Assembly: GCA_030618945.1 (NCBI GenBank)
Contig: JAUXCI010000054.1
Span: 1-11,711 of the forward strand
DNA length: 11,711 nucleotides
Direction of reading: 5' to 3'
DNA from: Flavobacteriaceae bacterium
Lineage (GTDB): Bacteria; Bacteroidota; Bacteroidia; Flavobacteriales; Flavobacteriaceae
How positions within the stretch are numbered: the stretch's first letter is position 1; the number at the start of each line of letters is the position of its first letter. Of the stretch, positions 7,443 to 11,711 are shown in pieces. The translations under genes and the position numbers were made by a program. Below the pieces are notes generated by a model. It was not told where the DNA came from. It worked only from the letters and a program-made list of their open reading frames with translations, and searched no databases.

Positions 7443-8240
7443 ATGAGTTATTTAGAAGCAATTATCCTTGGGATTATTCAGGGCCTTACCGAATTCCTGC
7501 CCGTATCATCAAGTGGCCACTTAGAGCTCGCTAAAGTAATTTTTGGGGATAAATCCTTACCCCAGGAAAGCCTGACTTTCACTGTAGTATTGCATTTCGC
7601 GACAGCATTGAGCACCCTTGTAATTTTCAGAAAGGAATTGTTGCAAATCTTACATGGCCTATTTCAGTTTAAAGTTAATGAAGAATTTAATTTCTCTGTT
7701 AAAATTATAATTTCCATGATTCCGGCGACGATTATAGGCTTGTTATTTGAAAAGGAACTCGAAGCATTCTTTAATGGTAATGTATTACTGGTTGGATTTA
7801 TGTTGTTAATCACAGGGCTGTTATTGTTTCTGGCTGATAAAGCAAAAATCACCAATCATAACGTAAGCTATAAAAATGCATTTGTTATTGGTATATCACA
7901 AGCCATCGCTATGTTGCCTGGAATCTCGCGTTCAGGAGCAACTATCTCTACTTCAGTGCTTTTAGGAGTTGATCGAACCAAAGCCGCCAGGTTCTCGTTT
8001 CTTATGGTAGTTCCTCTAATTCTTGGTAAAGTAGCCAAGGATTTTATGAGTGGTAGTATTAGTTTTACTGATGAAAAATCAGGGGTGTTAATTGCAGGCT
8101 TTGTGGCTTCATTTATTGCTGGACTTTTAGCCTGTAACTGGATGATTACACTTGTAAAAAGTAGTAAGTTATATTATTTTTCAATTTATTGTTTTATTGT
8201 TGGGACTATAGCCATAGTCTACTCCTATTTCTATTTGTAA
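7443..8240 (+). CDS. uppP: Undecaprenyl-diphosphatase (UppP/BacA)
   Basis: Integral membrane enzyme that dephosphorylates undecaprenyl pyrophosphate to regenerate the lipid carrier for peptidoglycan and other surface polymers. It also gives bacitracin tolerance. The 265 residues are the usual length. Both catalytic motifs are present: GLTEFLPVSSSGHL (14-27), with Glu17 and His26, and PGISRSGATIS (159-169) with Arg163. The rest is a series of about seven or eight hydrophobic helices, with the two motifs on re-entrant segments. The stop TAA shares its last base with the ATG of truB (TAATG), so termination-reinitiation is likely. Its place after ftsX and DUF3098 groups wall synthesis with division. 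Confidence 0.97.
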   Translation: MSYLEAIILGIIQGLTEFLPVSSSGHLELAKVIFGDKSLPQESLTFTVVLHFATALSTLVIFRKELLQILHGLFQFKVNEEFNFSVKIIISMIPATIIGLLFEKELEAFFNGNVLLVGFMLLITGLLLFLADKAKITNHNVSYKNAFVIGISQAIAMLPGISRSGATISTSVLLGVDRTKAARFSFLMVVPLILGKVAKDFMSGSISFTDEKSGVLIAGFVASFIAGLLACNWMITLVKSSKLYYFSIYCFIVGTIAIVYSYFYL

Positions 8241-8941
8241 TGCAAGCTGAAGATTTTAAAAACGGGCAAATTATTATCGTGGACAAGCCACTGGGCTGGA
8301 CCTCCTTTCAGGTAGTAAATAAATTGCGATGGGCAATAAGACAGAAATTCCGTATCAAAAAAATAAAGGTTGGTCATGCAGGAACATTAGACCCCTTAGC
8401 TACGGGGTTATTGGTAGTTTGCACCGGAAAATTTACCAAAAAAATTAATGAATTTCAATCGGAATCTAAAGAATACACGGGTACAATTACCCTGGGTGCT
8501 ACTACTCCCTCATATGATCTTGAAACAGAAGTTGATCAAGTTTTTTCAACTAGTCATATTACTCAAAAAAATATTCAAGAAGCTTCCAAGACCTTTCTTG
8601 GAAAAATACAACAAACCCCACCTTTGTACTCTGCGATTAAAAAAGATGGTATACGATTATATGAATTGGCTAGAAAAGGAGAAAATACAGAAATTAATTC
8701 TCGCGAAATAGAGATTTTTTCTTTTGACATTACACAAATTGAGATCCCCAAAGTAAAATTCAAAATAGTTTGCAGTAAAGGAACTTACATCAGGTCCATC
8801 GCAAATGATTTTGGTAAAACACTTCAGAGCGGAGCGCACTTGACCGAACTAAGAAGGACAAAAAGTGGTGACTTTGATTTGAGCAATGCCGTTTCACCAG
8901 AAGAATTTGCAGAAACTATAAAAAATATTAGTTTACTTTAA
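8240..8941 (+). CDS. truB: tRNA pseudouridine(55) synthase TruB
   Basis: Makes pseudouridine 55 in the T-loop of elongator tRNAs. From the ATG at 8240 the product has 233 residues. Key features: IIIVDKPLGWTSFQVV at 11-26, the catalytic motif VGHAGTLDPLATG with nucleophile Asp51, QTPPLYSAIKKDG in the middle, and KGTYIRSIANDFG near the C-terminal part of the catalytic domain. The frame stays open upstream to 8189, but those 17 extra codons lie inside uppP and are unlike TruB, so the TAATG overlap defines the start. The protein ends soon after the catalytic core, without the C-terminal PUA domain of E. coli TruB. Such short forms are common in this phylum. The stop overlaps that of the convergent gene within TTAA. 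Confidence 0.97.
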   Translation: MQAEDFKNGQIIIVDKPLGWTSFQVVNKLRWAIRQKFRIKKIKVGHAGTLDPLATGLLVVCTGKFTKKINEFQSESKEYTGTITLGATTPSYDLETEVDQVFSTSHITQKNIQEASKTFLGKIQQTPPLYSAIKKDGIRLYELARKGENTEINSREIEIFSFDITQIEIPKVKFKIVCSKGTYIRSIANDFGKTLQSGAHLTELRRTKSGDFDLSNAVSPEEFAETIKNISLL

Positions 8942-9405
8942 AAGAAATGTGCCACCCAGCTTTCTCCAGCTGGTGTTTCAAAAAACGCTTCGTATTCATG
9001 TTTATTATTGATCAAAAGGTCAAAAACAATTGTCTTCTTGGAAACACCTTTGCTTTTTACCAATTTCTTGAAAGCTACAATCTCCTTAAGTTGAACATAT
9101 TCACCTTGTTTGAAACAGACATTCACTTTATCCAATAAAGTGATTTCAAATTCCTTTTCCAACTGTTGAACAAAATCAACCAAAATATTTTGATTATCCA
9201 GATCCAAAGGCGTTTCATCAGAAACAAGAAACACCAAAAACCGATCGTATTTTATCTCATAACAAAGGTCAACCCCTTTAAAAGAAAGACAAAACTCTTC
9301 CATTTTTTTTACAAGCACCGGAAGCTCCTTAGGATAAAATTTCCTACTACCAGGATAGATCAAAACACTTGCCTCTGGAGCCAGTGATTCATACTTTACG
9401 TGCAT
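8938..9405 (-). CDS. Conserved Bacteroidota protein of unknown function (often mislabelled ABC transporter ATPase)
   Basis: A 155-residue soluble protein with no signal peptide or membrane helix. I recognise it as a conserved Bacteroidota family from its N-terminal SVLIYPGSRKF segment (13-23), the central YEIKYDRFLVF (49-59) and the LEKEFEITLLDKVNVCFKQG block (82-101). It ends in an ESWVAHFF-like terminus. Databases often call such proteins ABC transporter ATPase, but there is no Walker A, Walker B or signature motif, and the length is far too short. That name is therefore unsupported. Its ATG lies five bases after the stop of the thioredoxin-fold gene, so the two form a minus-strand pair. 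Function unknown; a link to thiol or protein stress would be guesswork from the neighbour. Confidence 0.82.
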   Translation of the reverse strand: MHVKYESLAPEASVLIYPGSRKFYPKELPVLVKKMEEFCLSFKGVDLCYEIKYDRFLVFLVSDETPLDLDNQNILVDFVQQLEKEFEITLLDKVNVCFKQGEYVQLKEIVAFKKLVKSKGVSKKTIVFDLLINNKHEYEAFFETPAGESWVAHFF

Positions 9406-9410
9406 ATATT

Positions 9411-10013
9411 TTAAATTAAGGCATTGATTAGATCAACCAATTCCTTTTCAATATTAGCCCCTTTATCTGAATTGTACCAATTTTGAAGGTCTATTTTAAA
9501 TTGATCGTCAATTTTTCCATTCTTGTTTTTATAATCGGTCACCATTTTCGCTGCCATTTCTGATCGCGGGCCCCATGAACCAACCACTTCGTTTGATGAA
9601 TTATCCAAAACGATGAGTTTAGGTATAGACTTACTCCCATTTGTAAGGAATTGATTCATTAAATCTTCATTCTCGTCTCTCAATACTACCTTTAAATTAA
9701 TTTTTTCGTTCGCCTCGGCAAATTTATTTATCACTGGTAATGTTTGAGCTGCATCACCACACCAGCTTTCAGTTAGAACCAACCAAGTAAAATCTTTCTG
9801 TATCCTCTTTGTTTTGCCTAAAGCGTCCTCAGAAAGTTTGGTTTGCTTATCCAAACGCTTCATTCTTTGATTATTGAGTTTGGTATAATTATACAGGTTT
9901 TCATTCTGATTATCTCCTGTTGATTTCCCCTCATTTATCAGTTGAAGCACCATTTCTTTATACTCGATATAACTTTGGGCCGTCCTTAAACTATTTTGAA
10001 TTATTCTTTCCAT
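9411..10013 (-). CDS. Thioredoxin-family protein with a single active-site cysteine (Thioredoxin_9-like)
   Basis: A 200-residue cytosolic protein. Residues 1-70 are mainly helical and charged. A thioredoxin fold follows at about 72-165: strand FTWLVLTESW, active-site loop WCGDA (84-88), helix, strand INLKVVLRD, then the cis-proline motif SIPKLIV with Pro131. The C-terminal 165-200 is helical. The usual CxxC is CGDA, so only Cys85 remains, and the protein has no other cysteine. A classic dithiol-disulfide cycle inside one chain is therefore impossible. Monothiol chemistry, mixed-disulfide binding or a non-redox role is more likely. The WCGDA loop is usual for this family as I recall it, so it is not a mutation. 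It has its own promoter-like element and is followed by the 155-residue gene. Confidence 0.88.
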   Translation of the reverse strand: MERIIQNSLRTAQSYIEYKEMVLQLINEGKSTGDNQNENLYNYTKLNNQRMKRLDKQTKLSEDALGKTKRIQKDFTWLVLTESWCGDAAQTLPVINKFAEANEKINLKVVLRDENEDLMNQFLTNGSKSIPKLIVLDNSSNEVVGSWGPRSEMAAKMVTDYKNKNGKIDDQFKIDLQNWYNSDKGANIEKELVDLINALI

Positions 10014-10027
10014 TATTTTCTATTTAT

Positions 10028-10042
10028 CGTCTGTTTTAGACG
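10028..10042 (-). repeat. Small hairpin at the predicted 5' end of the thioredoxin-fold transcript
   Basis: CGTCT and AGACG form a perfect five-base stem with a five-base loop. With transcription expected to start near 10041, the stem would occupy the first bases of the mRNA, 14 bases before the start codon. It also lies 19 bases past the threonine dehydrogenase stop, but no U-run follows, so it is a poor terminator. Confidence 0.4.
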
Positions 10043-10045
10043 GAA

Positions 10046-10053
10046 CAAAAGTA
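10046..10053 (-). promoter_or_regulatory. Probable -7 element for the thioredoxin-fold gene pair
   Basis: The minus strand reads TACTTTTG (10053-10046), a full TAnnTTTG match, in the short gap between the threonine dehydrogenase stop and the thioredoxin-fold ATG. A -33 element would fall inside the end of the upstream gene, where I see no TTG. Confidence 0.45.
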
Positions 10054-10061
10054 AAAACTAA

Positions 10062-11003
10062 CTAGATAGTATAGTGTAACCCTAGTAACATTATTCTAAC
10101 CATTTCATCTAAGTCTACTTTCGGCTGCCAACCCCAGTTTTTTCGCGCCACTGAGTCATCTACACTTTGTGGCCAGCTGTTAGCAATTTCTTGTCTGGCA
10201 TCGGGCTTATAGCTAATTGTAAATTCAGGAATGCGTTTTTTGATTGCTTCCGCCAACTGAGCGGGCGAAAAGCTTAAAGAACCAACATTATAAGACACAT
10301 AACCAGAATTTCTTTCCTTTTGCATTAACCCGATCGTAGCGTTGATGGCATCATCCATATACATCATTGGCAATACCGTGTTTTCGCTCAAAAAACTCGT
10401 ATAGCTCTTTCTTTTAATTGCTTCATAGAATATTTCAACAGCATAATCTGTCGTTCCTCCTCCGGGAGTTGTTTTATAACTAATTAATCCTGGGTAACGC
10501 AAACTTCTCACATCAACATCATATTTGTTAGAGTAATAGGCACACCAATTTTCTCCTGCCTGTTTACTAATACCATAAACTGTGGAGGGTTTTATGATGG
10601 TGTCTTGGGGCGTATTATATTTTGGAGTATCAGGACCAAAAACTGCAATTGAACTTGGCCAAAAAATCTTTTTTATCTGTCCTTCTTTTGCCAGATCCAA
10701 AACATTAAACAGGGCGCTCATATTAAGATCCCAAGCCATTTTTGGATTTTGTTCGGCGATGACCGAAAGTATAGCAACCATAAGGTATACTTCTTTCACT
10801 TGGTGCTTTTCTATTATTTTTTGAATTTCACTTTTGTTAGTCACGTCAAGAAATTCAAATGGACCAGATTCCATGACCTCATAATTGCCTTTTCGAATAT
10901 CCGAGGCAATCACATTCTCATTGCCATATATTTTTCTCAAGCTCAATACCAGTTCAGTTCCTATCTGACCACTTGAGCCTATTATTAGAATTTTTGAATC
11001 CAT
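10062..11003 (-). CDS. L-threonine 3-dehydrogenase, extended-SDR (epimerase-like) type
   Basis: Oxidises L-threonine with NAD+ to 2-amino-3-oxobutyrate, which Kbl then splits to glycine and acetyl-CoA. The 313 residues form an extended short-chain dehydrogenase. The NAD-binding loop is GSSGQIG (9-15), Asp35 sits at the end of the second strand, Ser117/Ser118 are in WPSSIAVFG, and the catalytic pair Tyr143 and Lys147 are in VYGISK. Specific to this enzyme group, rather than to UDP-sugar epimerases, are PGLISYKTTPGGGTTDYA (171-188), LPMMYMDDAI (211-220) and the DARQEIANSWP stretch (268-278). This is the zinc-free type known from Flavobacterium frigidimaris and from animal mitochondria, unrelated to E. 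coli Tdh. No kbl gene is nearby. It has its own promoter-like element and is divergent from the lipoprotein gene. Confidence 0.93.
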   Translation of the reverse strand: MDSKILIIGSSGQIGTELVLSLRKIYGNENVIASDIRKGNYEVMESGPFEFLDVTNKSEIQKIIEKHQVKEVYLMVAILSVIAEQNPKMAWDLNMSALFNVLDLAKEGQIKKIFWPSSIAVFGPDTPKYNTPQDTIIKPSTVYGISKQAGENWCAYYSNKYDVDVRSLRYPGLISYKTTPGGGTTDYAVEIFYEAIKRKSYTSFLSENTVLPMMYMDDAINATIGLMQKERNSGYVSYNVGSLSFSPAQLAEAIKKRIPEFTISYKPDARQEIANSWPQSVDDSVARKNWGWQPKVDLDEMVRIMLLGLHYTI

Positions 11004-11018
11004 AATTAAGCTTTAATT
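11004..11018. repeat. AT-rich palindrome in the leader of the threonine dehydrogenase gene
   Basis: AATTAA and TTAATT surround a GCT centre, directly against the ATG and between it and the -7 element. A six-base perfect inverted repeat here could be an operator or a weak leader hairpin. In AT-rich DNA it may also be chance. Confidence 0.3.
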
Positions 11019-11025
11019 TACCAGG

Positions 11026-11033
11026 CAAATATA
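11026..11033 (-). promoter_or_regulatory. Probable -7 element for the threonine dehydrogenase gene
   Basis: The minus strand reads TATATTTG (11033-11026), a full consensus match. The start site would be near 11021, giving a leader of about 18 bases. No TTG lies at standard -33 spacing. Confidence 0.55.
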
Positions 11034-11092
11034 TGCTTTAAAGAAGAAATAAACTATTGCTCCGTGAATTCTGATACTTAACTATTATTCCT

Positions 11093-11100
11093 TATTTTTG
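11093..11100 (+). promoter_or_regulatory. Probable -7 element for the small lipoprotein gene
   Basis: TATTTTTG matches TAnnTTTG, with expected start near 11105 and a leader of about 15 bases before the ATG at 11120. No clear -33 element is seen. Confidence 0.5.
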
Positions 11101-11119
11101 ATTAATAATATAAGTTTTG

Positions 11120-11710
11120 ATGCCAAAAATTGTAATTGGATTTTTCGTGATTATGGCCTTGCTTCTTTCTTGCAAAAACAAGAATGATCAGGATACACAA
11201 GAGGACTCCGAGCAATTAGAAGCAGTGAGTACAATAAAATCAGAGTATCGGATCGTCCCTCTAAACACAAAGTCAGAAGAATTGGTACAAGATTGGCCCG
11301 AATATCAAAAATTCTACGATTTAGTTAGCCAGTACCAGGAAATTTCCCTCACTGATGCGCTATTAAACAGTAAGGAACTCTCCGACATGGCTAAACAATT
11401 AAAAGATTCCCTAAGGATAGAGCGCTTAAAAATTCCATCCATTAATATGAGACTTAATGTATTACATAGCGAAACCCTGCGTTTAGCAGACATGTCAACC
11501 ATTCCAACGATTACTGAACTGTCAATTTTAAGAGAAAACAACAATGTTATTCAGGCCTTTTCCGCCTTGAATTTAAAGATCAATAATATGAATAGTATGG
11601 AAAAACTCAATGATGAAATCAGCGCCTTTGTCAATGAAGTAATGGCGGAACAGGATTCTATTCCCATACCCGAAAAAAAGGAGGTAACCCTTTCAAAAGA
11701 CAGTGTCTAA
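11120..11710 (+). CDS. Small helical lipoprotein of unknown function
   Basis: A 196-residue exported lipoprotein. The hydrophobic signal peptide (about 4-17) ends in the lipobox LLSC, so Cys18 is the lipidated residue. The next residues are polar and rich in Asp/Glu (KNKNDQDTQEDSEQ). The mature part is almost free of glycine and rich in Leu, Glu, Lys, Ser and Asn. It reads as long amphipathic helices, for example 61-100 and 110-172, ending in a disordered Pro/Glu/Lys tail. No enzymatic motif or named domain is recognised. The start is ATG at 11120; the TTG just before it at 11117 is in frame but unnecessary. Complete at the right edge. A structural or regulatory role at the inner face of the outer membrane is only an inference. 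Confidence 0.8.
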   Translation: MPKIVIGFFVIMALLLSCKNKNDQDTQEDSEQLEAVSTIKSEYRIVPLNTKSEELVQDWPEYQKFYDLVSQYQEISLTDALLNSKELSDMAKQLKDSLRIERLKIPSINMRLNVLHSETLRLADMSTIPTITELSILRENNNVIQAFSALNLKINNMNSMEKLNDEISAFVNEVMAEQDSIPIPEKKEVTLSKDSV

Positions 11711-11711
11711 A

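Noticed and set aside
8189..8239. Upstream extension of truB by 17 codons
   Set aside because: It lies inside uppP, is unlike TruB N-termini, and the ATG at 8240 gives a standard TAATG junction.
9900..9950. GKSTG stretch in the thioredoxin-fold protein, resembling part of a P-loop
   Set aside because: The preceding GxxxxGK pattern is missing and it sits in a charged helical N-terminal region, so it is chance.
11117..11119. TTG as start of the small lipoprotein
   Set aside because: The ATG immediately after it gives an ideal signal peptide and is the simpler choice.
1..11711. Mobile element, CRISPR array, toxin-antitoxin or defence cassette
   Set aside because: No transposase, integrase, repeat-spacer pattern, nuclease or small toxin-like pair was seen; nearly all genes are recognisable housekeeping or conserved Bacteroidota families.

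Overview
The window looks like ordinary chromosomal DNA from a member of the Bacteroidota, most likely a marine or soil flavobacterium. Three things point there. The DNA is AT-rich and Shine-Dalgarno sequences are scarce. Seven genes or operons are preceded by the Bacteroidota -7 promoter element (TAnnTTTG). Several products are types I associate with this phylum: DUF3098, the SDR-type threonine dehydrogenase, and a 155-residue protein often mislabelled 'ABC transporter ATPase'. I see no insertion sequence, prophage, CRISPR array, tRNA or rRNA. No gap without a gene exceeds 237 bases.

Left block (1-3300, all minus strand). A lipoprotein with a TolB-like PD40 propeller is followed 10 bases later by a Gfo/Idh/MocA oxidoreductase; these two probably form an operon. 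The 5' part of lepA (elongation factor 4) follows with its own good promoter and runs off the left edge.

Middle block (3301-8941). A tRNA-dihydrouridine synthase (dus, plus strand) converges on an rbfA-lolE-type permease pair (minus strand). From a 237-base divergent region, rbfA is read leftward and ftsX-DUF3098-uppP-truB rightward. The block thus mixes translation genes (tRNA D and Psi55 modification, 30S maturation) with envelope genes (lipoprotein release, division, undecaprenyl-phosphate recycling). The four plus-strand genes are tightly packed: 7 and 31 base gaps, then a one-base TAATG overlap.

Right block (8938-11710). A minus-strand pair encodes a single-cysteine thioredoxin-fold protein and the 155-residue conserved protein. 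Upstream of it lies an SDR-type L-threonine 3-dehydrogenase with its own promoter. A small lipoprotein gene of unknown function is transcribed divergently from that, and it is complete at the right edge.

I found no new multi-gene system. The most useful observations are small: rbfA appears to be transcribed as a leaderless mRNA; dus and the lolE-type permease both need TTG starts; a terminator-like palindrome sits between two divergent promoters; and a few conserved Bacteroidota proteins of unknown function occupy suggestive positions. Promoter calls rest on motif matching only. Remarks about gene order or families in other flavobacteria come from memory, not from a search.
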